NCBI GenBank assembly: GCA_037442505.1
Contig: JBBIPZ010000037.1
Span: 1 to 8,410 of the forward strand
Direction: 5' to 3'
Length of the DNA: 8,410 nucleotides
Source of the DNA: JBBIPZ01 sp037442505 [NCBI: Deltaproteobacteria bacterium]
GTDB taxonomy: Bacteria; CALINM01
Position numbers and translations under genes: made by a program. The notes beneath the pieces were generated by a model that worked only from the letters and a program-made list of their open reading frames with translations, ran no database searches and was not told the origin of the DNA. Below are positions 1 to 6,041 of the stretch, in pieces. The first letter of the stretch is position 1, and each line of letters opens with the position of its first letter.

Positions 1-19
1 TGTACTGAATGCAATCCCT

Positions 20-55
20 GTCGCAATCCCTTTGATTTGAGGTCTTATTTCCTAC
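20..55 (-). CRISPR. Possible single CRISPR repeat at the edge of an array lying to the left
   Basis: Read on the minus strand, this 36-base segment starts GTAGGAAATAAGACC and ends AAAGGGATTGCGAC. The length, the start with GT and the final eight bases ATTGCGAC resemble class 1 CRISPR repeats, whose 3' end (often ATTGAAAC or similar) becomes the 5' handle of the crRNA. In that orientation the array would be transcribed leftward and this would be the leader-proximal repeat, with leader DNA at higher coordinates. Only one copy is inside the window, so periodicity cannot be shown. The nine bases GCAATCCCT occur at 23-31 and again at 11-19, inside what would be the first spacer. The call rests on resemblance alone. 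Confidence 0.3.
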
Positions 56-747
56 CACCCCCTATTTTTTTGTTCTTTTGTTTCAATATGTTATCTACAG
101 GGTTGTGGGAATTTTTCGCATCCTTTATAGTAACCTAAATGCTTGACACTATTTGCTTTTAAAAGAACAGCAGCCCTCAAATGCTTGTATTTGCTTTCTT
201 TTCAATTTTTATTCCTGTTAGCCTCTGCTTTTCTACTAAGTATATCAACAATTCTATTTTACTTCAAGTATCTATTTAATTTTATTAAAAAAATTGTTTT
301 TTTCAACTATACGCATTTATATCGCTAAAATTGTTATAATTTACTTTTAACACCTCAGTTTTTATCAAAAGTTACCACAATGACAATTGATAACGAGATA
401 ATAAAAACTAAATAAAAGTTTTTTTAACGCATATTTTTTTAAATAATCTTATTGTTTGGGGATTTCTTCCTGCTCACCTAATTTTGTAAAATTTAATTGT
501 CGAATAACAATCTAAAAATTTATACGTTATCAAAAGCGCTGCAATTTTAATAATGTTTCTTTAATTGGCTTTCTAAATTCTCTGGTTCATCGTTTATTTT
601 TCCAAATTTTATAAGATAGTCTGTTATTTATTTTTATTTTATTCATAGTATAATGCCTTTTCTACTACATTTAATGACTAACTTTTTTAATTTTTTTAAA
701 TAGCTCATTTGCTTCTTTATCTTTCCTATTTTTTAATACAGTTTTAA
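56..747. other. AT-rich region with no convincing gene
   Basis: No frame in this stretch gives a convincing protein. The longest plus-strand reading (143-328) needs a TTG start, has no ribosome binding site and encodes a Phe/Leu/Ile/Lys-rich run typical of translated AT-rich DNA. Homopolymer A and T runs are frequent. It contains an imperfect direct repeat (137-197), the heptamer TTATCAA in both orientations (362-368, 387-393 inverted, 528-534), and three short minus-strand open stretches with protein-like composition (449-511, 547-627, 671-754). It may be CRISPR leader, decayed coding DNA, or plain intergenic sequence. Confidence 0.6.
137..197 (+). repeat. Imperfect 19-bp direct repeat
   Basis: AAATGCTTG followed by TATTTGCTTT occurs at 137-159, with four extra bases (ACAC) between the halves, and again at 179-197 without them. 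The two halves are identical in both copies. The copies are about 40 bases apart and lie in noncoding DNA, which suggests a local duplication followed by a small indel. No function can be assigned. Confidence 0.7.
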
Positions 748-776
748 TTGACAGTTATTAAAAGCTAAGCTATATT
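748..776 (+). promoter_or_regulatory. Sigma-70-type promoter of the gap operon
   Basis: A perfect -35 hexamer TTGACA (748-753) is followed after exactly 17 bases by TATATT (771-776), one mismatch from the -10 consensus. Transcription would start near 783, leaving a leader of about 24 bases that carries AAGGAGGT at 794-801. The bases GCTAA (764-768) and TTAGC (778-782) flank the -10 element as a short inverted pair, possibly an operator but too short to claim. No attenuator or riboswitch fits in so short a leader. Confidence 0.75.
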
Positions 777-806
777 TTTAGCAAGAAAAAAATAAGGAGG
801 TATTTT

Positions 807-1811
807 ATGAAAAAAGCTGCTATAAATGGATTTGGTAGAATTGGTAGAATTTTGCTTCGCACTTTTCAAGAAAAGTCTGGCCTTGATATAGTTGCTATTT
901 CTAACAGAACCGCAGATCCAGCAATTCTTGCCCATCTTTTAAAATATGACTCAATACATGGAACTTTTAAAGGCGAGATCAAGGCTACAAAAGAAACAAT
1001 TATTATTAATGGTAAAGAAATCCCTGTTTTTCCCGCAGCAGATGTTACGAAGTTGCCATGGAAGGATTTGGGTATTGATGTATTGCTTGAATGTTCTGGT
1101 AAATATCGTGATGCTAAGGAAGCCTCAAAACACTTAGAATCTGGTGCAAAAAAGGTTCTTATCTCTGCTCCTGCAAAGGGGGTAGATGCAACTTTGCTTT
1201 TTGGTGTTAATCACGAAAATTATTCTCCAGAAAAACATAATGTTATCTCTGCTGCATCATGCACAACTACATGCTTAGCTACTATCTGTAAAGCCCTTAT
1301 TAAAAAAGTCTCCGTCGAAAAAGGTATTATGACGACTGTTCATTCTTATACAAACGATCAGAAAATTTTAGATGGTTCTCATAAAGATTTAAGAAGAGCC
1401 CGTGCCGCTGCTTTATCAATTATTCCTACTACTACCGGGGCGGCAACCGCTGTGGGTGAAGTTTTGCCTGAATTAAAGGGTAAACTTGACGGTATCGCGC
1501 TCAGGGTGCCTACTGCAAATGTTTCTGTTGTTGACCTTACTGTTAAACTTACAAATGAAACATCCAAAGAAGAGATTAACAATATTTTTAAAGAGGCTGC
1601 TGCAAGTGAGTTTGCCGGACTTTTAAGGTATTGTGATGAGCCACTTGTATCCTGTGATTTTAACGGGGATTCCCACTCTGCAATTTTTGATTCTCTCTCT
1701 ACTTATGTTGTGGGTGAACTTGTCAAAATTATTGCATGGTATGATAACGAATGGGGTTATTCTTGTAGAATGAGAGACCTTGCTATTTATATCGCTGAAA
1801 AGACTTTATAA
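807..1811 (+). CDS. gap: Type I glyceraldehyde-3-phosphate dehydrogenase, probably NADP(H)-accepting
   Basis: This cytoplasmic enzyme interconverts glyceraldehyde 3-phosphate and 1,3-bisphosphoglycerate with NAD(P). The 334 residues match the usual family length. Visible motifs are the Rossmann loop NGFGRIGR (7-14), the active site SCTTTC with Cys152, base His179 in TTVHSYTND, LRRARAAA (195-202), and WYDNEWGYS near the C-terminus. Two cofactor positions are unusual. The Asp that binds the NAD ribose in the NDLTD motif is Arg34 (SNRTAD), and the Leu-Pro before HKDLRR is Gly190-Ser191, close to the Ala-Ser of chloroplast and cyanobacterial NADP enzymes. The usual Asn in CTTNC is Thr155. AAGGAGGT lies 5 bases before the ATG. 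It is the first gene of the operon and pgk follows after 20 bases. The identity is certain; the NADP preference is inferred. Confidence 0.97.
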   Translation: MKKAAINGFGRIGRILLRTFQEKSGLDIVAISNRTADPAILAHLLKYDSIHGTFKGEIKATKETIIINGKEIPVFPAADVTKLPWKDLGIDVLLECSGKYRDAKEASKHLESGAKKVLISAPAKGVDATLLFGVNHENYSPEKHNVISAASCTTTCLATICKALIKKVSVEKGIMTTVHSYTNDQKILDGSHKDLRRARAAALSIIPTTTGAATAVGEVLPELKGKLDGIALRVPTANVSVVDLTVKLTNETSKEEINNIFKEAAASEFAGLLRYCDEPLVSCDFNGDSHSAIFDSLSTYVVGELVKIIAWYDNEWGYSCRMRDLAIYIAEKTL

Positions 1812-1831
1812 TCTTTCAGGAGGCTCTTTAA

Positions 1832-3019
1832 ATGGCTATTAAAAGAGTTGATGAATTTGATTTTAACAATAAACGTGTATTTATCAGAGTTGACTTTAAC
1901 GTGCCGATGGATGAAAACCTTAATATTACTGATGACAGACGTTTAAAAGCCGCTCTGCCCACAATTAGACACGTCCTATCTCATGGAGGAAGGGCAATTT
2001 TGGCATCTCATTTAGGTAAACCAAAAGGTCAGGTCGTTGAAAAGCTGTCTTTAAAACCCATTGTTAAGCAGCTTTCTGAACTTCTTGGTTTAGAAGTTAA
2101 ACTTGCTCCAGACTGTATTGGCGATCAGGTAAAACAACTTGTTGATAATCTTAAACCCGGAGATGCTATTGTTCTGGAAAATCTTCGTTATCACATAGGT
2201 GAAGAAAAAAATCATCCTGAATTTGCTAAAGCACTTGCAGAACTCTGTGATATCTATATTAATGACGCCTTTGGTGCAGCTCACAGAGCACATGCATCCA
2301 TAACAGGAATAACGGAATATGTTAAGGAGGTTGGTGCGGGTTTTCTCTTAAATAATGAGGCAAAGTATCTTGGCAAACTAATAGGCCATCCCGAAAAACC
2401 GTTTCTTGTTATTTTAGGTGGAGTAAAAGTCTCTGATAAAATTGGTGTTATTGAACAGCTTCTTAATGTTGGCGATGTTTTTTTGGTTGGTGGTGCAATG
2501 GCAACCACATTTCTAAAGGCAGAAGGTTATGACGTTGGTGTATCCAAATATGAAGCCGATAAGTTAGACTTAGCAAACGAGATATTATCTAAGGCAAAAG
2601 AAAAAGGTAAAACCTTCATCTTGCCTCTTGACGTTGTTGTAACTTCTGATCTAAAGTCAGGGGTGGGCACTAATGTTACTATCGACAGGGTTCCTGCTGA
2701 CAAAATGATTGTTGATATTGGTGAGTTTACCACAAAGGTTTTTTGCTATGAAATTACTCAAGCTAAGACTCTTTTCTGGAATGGGCCTTTAGGGGCATTT
2801 GAAAATCCTCCTTTTGATAAGGCCACTTTTTCTATCGCTAAATGTATTGCTCTCCAAAATAATCTTGTGTCTGTTGTTGGTGGCGGTGATTCTGCTGCTG
2901 CTGCACAGAAAAGTGGATATGCTGATAAATTTACTCATGTTAGTACAGGTGGTGGCGCAACACTTGAATTTTTAGAGGGGGGCACGCTGCCTGGTATCAA
3001 AGCCCTTGATAGGTATTGA
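1832..3019 (+). CDS. pgk: Phosphoglycerate kinase
   Basis: This enzyme transfers phosphate between 1,3-bisphosphoglycerate and ADP, using the product of the preceding gene; run in reverse it feeds gluconeogenesis or carbon fixation. At 395 residues it has normal bacterial length. N-terminal substrate motifs are RVDFNVP (19-25), DDRR (34-37), SHLGKPKG (59-66), LENLRY (115-120) and DAFGAAHRAHAS (145-156). The C-terminal nucleotide domain has GGVKVSDKI with Lys199, WNGPLGAFE (316-324), VGGGDSAAAA (349-358) and STGGGATLEFLEGG (371-384). AGGAGG at 1818-1823 lies 8 bases before the ATG. The stop codon is two bases short of the tpiA ATG, so the two are likely translationally coupled. All catalytic motifs are present and there is no sign of disruption. 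Confidence 0.98.
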   Translation: MAIKRVDEFDFNNKRVFIRVDFNVPMDENLNITDDRRLKAALPTIRHVLSHGGRAILASHLGKPKGQVVEKLSLKPIVKQLSELLGLEVKLAPDCIGDQVKQLVDNLKPGDAIVLENLRYHIGEEKNHPEFAKALAELCDIYINDAFGAAHRAHASITGITEYVKEVGAGFLLNNEAKYLGKLIGHPEKPFLVILGGVKVSDKIGVIEQLLNVGDVFLVGGAMATTFLKAEGYDVGVSKYEADKLDLANEILSKAKEKGKTFILPLDVVVTSDLKSGVGTNVTIDRVPADKMIVDIGEFTTKVFCYEITQAKTLFWNGPLGAFENPPFDKATFSIAKCIALQNNLVSVVGGGDSAAAAQKSGYADKFTHVSTGGGATLEFLEGGTLPGIKALDRY

Positions 3020-3021
3020 TT

Positions 3022-3774
3022 ATGAAATATTTAATTGTTGCTAACTGGAAGATGAATATGACGCTTCCAGAATTGAGAAGCTATGTAAATGTTATTAAAT
3101 CAGCTTTGATTCCATCTGAAAGAGAGGTTGCTATCGCCCCTCCGTATACTCTACTATTACCTCTTTTTCATATGTTGGAGGGCTCAAATATCAAAATTGC
3201 GGCTCAAAATATGTATTATGAAGAGAAAGGTGCTTTTACGGGCGAGATTTCTCCCAAGCATCTCCTTGATGCACATGTAGATTATGTGATTATTGGACAT
3301 TCTGAAAGAAGAAAGATTTTTGGCGAAACAGATGCGCTGATAGCAAAGAAATTGAAAACTGCTCTTAGCTATAATTTAATCCCTATTTTCTGTGTTGGCG
3401 AAACACTCGATGAGCGCAATACTGATAAAACTTTTGATATTATTGTTTCACAAATCGAAAACGGGTTGTCTCTTTTAACACCACAAGAGATTCAAAACAT
3501 TGTATTTGCATACGAGCCCGTTTGGGCAATAGGAACAGGTCTTAATGCTTATCCAGCACAGGCTCAAGAAGTTCACTTGTTTATTAAAGATTTGATACAA
3601 AAAAAATATTTCAAAACCTCTATACAAAATGTTAAAATACTTTATGGTGGTAGTGTAACGCCTGACAATGCTTCTGATTTAATGTCAATGCCTGATATTA
3701 ACGGATTGTTAGTAGGTGGTGCTTCGCTAAACCCCGAAAAGTTTCTGGGAATTATTAATTTTAAGGAGTCTTAA
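3022..3774 (+). CDS. tpiA: Triose-phosphate isomerase
   Basis: This (beta/alpha)8-barrel enzyme interconverts dihydroxyacetone phosphate and glyceraldehyde 3-phosphate, completing a triose-phosphate set with gap and pgk. The 250 residues match the family. Catalytic residues are Lys10 (ANWKMN), His93 (IGHSERR) and Glu165 (AYEPVWAIGTG, whose second half is mobile loop 6). The phosphate-binding YGGSV is at 208-212 and VGGASL is near the C-terminus. I chose the ATG at 3022 over the in-frame TTG at 3016. It places Lys10 at the usual distance from the N-terminus, and AGGT at 3012-3015 is correctly spaced for it but too close to the TTG. The start follows the pgk stop by two bases. Fusion of tpiA to pgk is known in some lineages; here they are separate. 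Confidence 0.97.
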   Translation: MKYLIVANWKMNMTLPELRSYVNVIKSALIPSEREVAIAPPYTLLLPLFHMLEGSNIKIAAQNMYYEEKGAFTGEISPKHLLDAHVDYVIIGHSERRKIFGETDALIAKKLKTALSYNLIPIFCVGETLDERNTDKTFDIIVSQIENGLSLLTPQEIQNIVFAYEPVWAIGTGLNAYPAQAQEVHLFIKDLIQKKYFKTSIQNVKILYGGSVTPDNASDLMSMPDINGLLVGGASLNPEKFLGIINFKES

Positions 3775-3776
3775 TA

Positions 3777-4112
3777 ATGGTTGGATTTGTTATTTTTTTG
3801 CACGTTATTGCATCGTTGGTGTTAATCTTTATTGTATTGCTTCAAACTGGTAAAGGCGCTGAGATGGGGGCTGTATTTGGCTCTGCATCTTCATCTGTTT
3901 TTGGTCCTACCGGTCCTACATCAATTTTAACTAAAATTACGATTTCTGCTGTAGTTATTTTTGTTTTTACATCACTCTTTCTCACTTACAGTTTTTCAAA
4001 ATCTCCAACTAAAAGCATAGTGCCTTCCAAGACCGCACCAAAAGCTGCTCCTCAACCTCCTTTGCCACCTCAACCTCAACCTAAGCCTCAACAAAATTCA
4101 CCTGCAAAATAG
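3777..4112 (+). CDS. secG: Preprotein translocase subunit SecG with Pro/Gln-rich tail
   Basis: SecG is the small accessory subunit of the SecYEG channel in the cytoplasmic membrane and assists SecA-driven export. The sequence shows two hydrophobic segments (about 3-23 and 52-72) joined by the signature loop LLQTGKGAEMGAVFG (21-35), then SSSVFGPTGPTSILTK. This is the SecG arrangement. Residues 75-111 form a tail of Pro, Gln, Lys and Ala, built partly from repeats of the codon pair CCT CAA. SecG proteins commonly end in such disordered tails. AAGGAG at 3763-3768 lies inside the end of tpiA, 8 bases before the ATG, and only 2 bases separate the genes. Placement behind pgk-tpiA is common in bacteria and probably reflects shared transcription rather than a metabolic role. 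Confidence 0.95.
   Translation: MVGFVIFLHVIASLVLIFIVLLQTGKGAEMGAVFGSASSSVFGPTGPTSILTKITISAVVIFVFTSLFLTYSFSKSPTKSIVPSKTAPKAAPQPPLPPQPQPKPQQNSPAK
4050..4091 (+). repeat. Degenerate CCTCAA hexamer repeat in the secG tail
   Basis: Seven consecutive hexamers encode mostly Pro-Gln pairs. Four are exactly CCTCAA (4050-4055, 4068-4073, 4074-4079, 4086-4091) and the others are diverged. The tract encodes part of the disordered C-terminal tail of SecG and could vary in length between strains by slippage. Confidence 0.7.
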
Positions 4113-4114
4113 TA

Positions 4115-4729
4115 ATGGGGTCGATTAACTTACCACAACAACAGAATTATCAGATTAGCAAAGAGAGGGCTTTAAAAGTTATTGGCTCATTTGACATTAA
4201 AGCCCTCTCTGATAAAACCGGTGCTACTATACAAGACCATTCTTTAGTTTTTAATTTTTACCGCTGGCAGATTAAGTTTATACCAGAAAGTTTGTATTTA
4301 GATATTCCAAAAGAAATTTTTTCTAAATCTACTGAGGGGCTAATCCTGCATTACCTCGCATATTCAAATGGTGAAAAACCTAAAAACGATTGGATTAACT
4401 TTTATCAAATTAAGGATGCATCGCTTTATCTGCCTGTTTTTAATAAAAGAACGATTAACATTATTCAACTTAAGGTTAAATCTCTCGACAATTTTATTGA
4501 AAAATGTGATTTTTTAGGGGGAGAAAGGTACGATTTTACATCGTCTGCCATAGCTTTTAAGTTTAATGCGTTTCCACTCGTGCCTTTATTACTTGTATTT
4601 TATGAAGGTGATGAAGATTTGCCATCCGAAATGAAGTTTATGTTTGATTCTTCTGTGATAAAAAATCTTTCTGCAGAGGATGTTGTTGTCGCATCACAAT
4701 TTTTGTCTTTACAGTTTTTAAAGTTATAA
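4115..4729 (+). CDS. DUF3786 family protein of unknown function
   Basis: The 204-residue soluble protein matches my recollection of the DUF3786 pattern in order. It has an N-terminal helix leading to DIKALSDKTGA (27-37), ILHYL (77-81), a Trp-x-x-Phe (93-96) before a Leu-Tyr-x-Pro-x-Phe (104-109), LGG (134-136), FPLVPLLLVFYEGDEDLP (153-170), FDSS (177-180) and LSAEDV (185-190). There is no signal peptide or membrane segment and only one Cys, so a metal-cluster role is not indicated. The family's biochemical function is unknown to me; I associate it with strict anaerobes. It starts 2 bases after secG, and no Shine-Dalgarno sequence precedes the ATG, so translation probably depends on coupling to secG. 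A perfect 14-bp inverted repeat covers codons 16-32. The family call is fairly sure; no function is proposed. Confidence 0.8.
   Translation: MGSINLPQQQNYQISKERALKVIGSFDIKALSDKTGATIQDHSLVFNFYRWQIKFIPESLYLDIPKEIFSKSTEGLILHYLAYSNGEKPKNDWINFYQIKDASLYLPVFNKRTINIIQLKVKSLDNFIEKCDFLGGERYDFTSSAIAFKFNAFPLVPLLLVFYEGDEDLPSEMKFMFDSSVIKNLSAEDVVVASQFLSLQFLKL
4162..4210 (+). repeat. Perfect 14-bp inverted repeat inside the DUF3786 gene
   Basis: AGAGAGGGCTTTAA (4162-4175) and its exact reverse complement TTAAAGCCCTCTCT (4197-4210) enclose a 21-base loop. The RNA stem would have six consecutive G-C/C-G or alternating strong pairs in its lower half. No T-run follows on either strand, so it is not an ordinary intrinsic terminator. 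It begins 47 bases after the start codon of a gene that lacks a Shine-Dalgarno sequence, a position where a stem could stall ribosomes, stabilise the RNA or mark a cleavage site. Confidence 0.85.
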
Positions 4730-4734
4730 CTGAA

Positions 4735-5733
4735 ATGAAATCTCTTTTTAAGTCACAATTAATTAACGAACCTTACAACGACCCGTGCATTTATATTCAA
4801 CTCTTTGGTAGAAAGGAAAGTTTTTTGATTGATTTAGGTGATATTTCCCGCCTACCAACAAAGAAAATTTTAAAAATTTCCAGAATTTTCGTGTCACATA
4901 CCCACATGGATCATTTTTTTGGTTTTGATACTGTTTTACGTTTATTTCTTAGTAAAACAGAGCCTCTTCATATATATGGACCTAAAAATATTATCAAAAA
5001 CGTAAAAGGCAAATTAGATGGTTATACCTGGAACCTCATTAAAGAGTATCCTTTAAACATATATGTTCATGAAATTCGTAAAGATAAAATTTATACTGCT
5101 CTTTTTTCTGCTGCAAATGGACTAAAAAAACAATCTGCGGGGGTTAGAGATTTTTTTAATAACATTATTTACGAAGACGAAGAAATGACTGTAAAGGCGT
5201 TAATTTTAAATCATAAAGTTCCTGTATTAAGCTTTTTCTTTGAGGAAAAAATCAGAATTAATGTCAGAAAAGACTTACTTAAACAACTTAATCTTGAGCC
5301 AGGCCCTTGGTTAAGTACTCTTAAAAAAATGTACCTTGAAAATGGCCCTAAAGAACATTTTGAGATCTACTCGAAAGACAATAAAAATTGTTTTTCTTCA
5401 CAGTATTTGCTCGATAAGCTTCTTTTGATAAAAGAGGGCGAAAAGATACTCTACATAACTGATATAAAATATTCAAAAAAAGACCTATCATTAATATCTA
5501 ATTTTGCTCAAGAGCCCGATATACTTTACTGCGAAGCATTTTTTCTTTCTGAAGATATAGACCGCGCAAAAGACAGGTATCATTTAACTGCTTCTCAAAC
5601 TAACATTATTGCAAAAGCAGTCAAAGCTAAGAAACTTATAATATTTCACTTTTCTCCAAGATACAAAGGAAATTTTAAAAAAATTTACGACGAAGCTTAC
5701 TCTGGGTTATCAAAAAAGATAGGGGCGGAATAA
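4735..5733 (+). CDS. RNase Z-like metallo-beta-lactamase-fold hydrolase
   Basis: A 332-residue zinc hydrolase of the RNase Z (COG1234) group. The metal site is complete: HTHMDH with His55, His57, Asp59 and His60, then His160 (LNHKVP), Asp243 (YITDIKYS), and His305 in HFSPRY. His283 in HLTASQ is the further conserved His of the RNase Z C-terminal signature. LNLEPGPWLSTLK (185-197) resembles the GP-containing segment of RNase Z. The YTWNL at 97-101 and the NEPYNDP N-terminus fit a widespread RNase Z-like subfamily rather than textbook tRNase Z. True tRNA 3'-processing is therefore plausible but unproven; another phosphodiesterase substrate is possible. It begins 5 bases after the DUF3786 stop with no Shine-Dalgarno sequence. 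Its last codons overlap the minus-strand terminator at 5722-5743. Confidence 0.85.
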   Translation: MKSLFKSQLINEPYNDPCIYIQLFGRKESFLIDLGDISRLPTKKILKISRIFVSHTHMDHFFGFDTVLRLFLSKTEPLHIYGPKNIIKNVKGKLDGYTWNLIKEYPLNIYVHEIRKDKIYTALFSAANGLKKQSAGVRDFFNNIIYEDEEMTVKALILNHKVPVLSFFFEEKIRINVRKDLLKQLNLEPGPWLSTLKKMYLENGPKEHFEIYSKDNKNCFSSQYLLDKLLLIKEGEKILYITDIKYSKKDLSLISNFAQEPDILYCEAFFLSEDIDRAKDRYHLTASQTNIIAKAVKAKKLIIFHFSPRYKGNFKKIYDEAYSGLSKKIGAE

Positions 5734-5743
5734 AACCGACCCC
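5722..5743 (-). terminator. Intrinsic terminator of the lipoprotein gene
   Basis: On the minus strand GGGGTCGG pairs with CCGCCCC (7 bp with one bulged base) around the 7-base loop TTTTATT, and the stem is followed by TATCTTTTTT. It starts 12 bases beyond the lipoprotein stop codon. The stem and T-run lie partly within the last codons of the convergent hydrolase gene. On the plus strand no T-run follows the stem, so it should work mainly leftward. Confidence 0.7.
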
Positions 5744-5755
5744 CATACATTACAA

Positions 5756-5932
5756 CTACTTCTTTTCTGGTGCTGGTGCTGGTGCTGGTTCTGGAGCTGC
5801 CTTAGATGTGCTCTGTTGCTGAACTGCAGGAGCAGGAGCTGGTGCTGGTGCTTCTTCTTTCTTCTGGCATGCTACCAATGCAAATGTAGCAACCAAAATT
5901 GCCAAAACAGATGATGCGATGAACTTTTTCAT
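5756..5932 (-). CDS. Small Ala-Pro-rich lipoprotein
   Basis: The 58-residue product begins MKKF, has a hydrophobic segment (about 4-21) and the lipobox LVAC with Cys22, so it should be cleaved and lipid-anchored by signal peptidase II. The 37-residue mature part is CQKKEE, two Ala-Pro repeat blocks around QQQSTSK, and a final EKK; it looks disordered, with no enzymatic domain. The start is fixed by a perfect AAGGAGGTGA at 5950-5941; a longer in-frame reading from 5995 would run through the upstream hairpin and lacks the signal-peptide start. It has its own terminator. A -10-like TATAGT (5977-5972) or TATATT (5965-5960) lies upstream but no matching -35 was found, so it may use another sigma factor or read-through from cooS. 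The function is unknown; spacer or envelope-anchor roles are guesses. Confidence 0.85.
   Translation of the reverse strand: MKKFIASSVLAILVATFALVACQKKEEAPAPAPAPAVQQQSTSKAAPEPAPAPAPEKK
5769..5852 (-). repeat. Two blocks of Ala-Pro hexamer repeats
   Basis: Variants of the hexamer GGTGCT (plus-strand reading) occur five times in a row at 5769-5798 and four times at 5829-5852. They encode alternating Ala and Pro in the lipoprotein. The near-identical units make in-frame expansion or contraction likely. Confidence 0.85.
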
Positions 5933-5940
5933 TTTACTAT

Positions 5941-5950
5941 TCACCTCCTT
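5941..5950 (-). promoter_or_regulatory. Ribosome binding site fixing the lipoprotein start
   Basis: AAGGAGGTGA on the minus strand is fully complementary to the 3' end of 16S rRNA and lies 8 bases before the ATG at 5932. It rules out the upstream in-frame start at 5995. Confidence 0.9.
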
Positions 5951-5985
5951 TTTTATGTCAATATAACGCCAACTATAAAAATTAA

Positions 5986-6014
5986 AGGTCAGCATTGATT
6001 CATAATGCTGACCT
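5986..6014 (-). terminator. Hairpin ending the cooS transcript, possibly bidirectional
   Basis: AGGTCAGCATT (5986-5996) and AATGCTGACCT (6004-6014) form a perfect 11-bp stem with a 7-base loop. On the minus strand it begins 27 bases after the stop codon of the 60-residue gene and is followed by TTAATTTTTATAG. On the plus strand it is followed by ATTTTTAATTT, so it could also stop read-through from the gap operon. The T-tracts are interrupted, so efficiency may be moderate. Confidence 0.75.
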
Positions 6015-6041
6015 ATTTTTAATTTAAACGCTTAATCTAAA

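Noticed and set aside
143-328. Plus-strand reading frame for a hydrophobic 61-residue protein
   Set aside because: It begins at TTG without a ribosome binding site, lies in AT-rich DNA, overlaps the direct repeat, and has the Phe/Leu/Ile/Lys composition of translated noncoding DNA.
362-534. TTATCAA copies as a regulatory palindrome
   Set aside because: The heptamers are 18 and 134 bases apart with no further pairing, which is expected by chance in such AT-rich sequence.
3016-3021. TTG start for tpiA overlapping the pgk stop
   Set aside because: It adds only two residues before the ATG, the upstream AGGT is too close, and the ATG gives the expected position for the catalytic Lys.
4191-4219. 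TTGACA in the loop of the inverted repeat as an internal promoter
   Set aside because: No -10 element is found at 16-18 bases; the downstream bases are the right arm of the stem and GATAAAACC.
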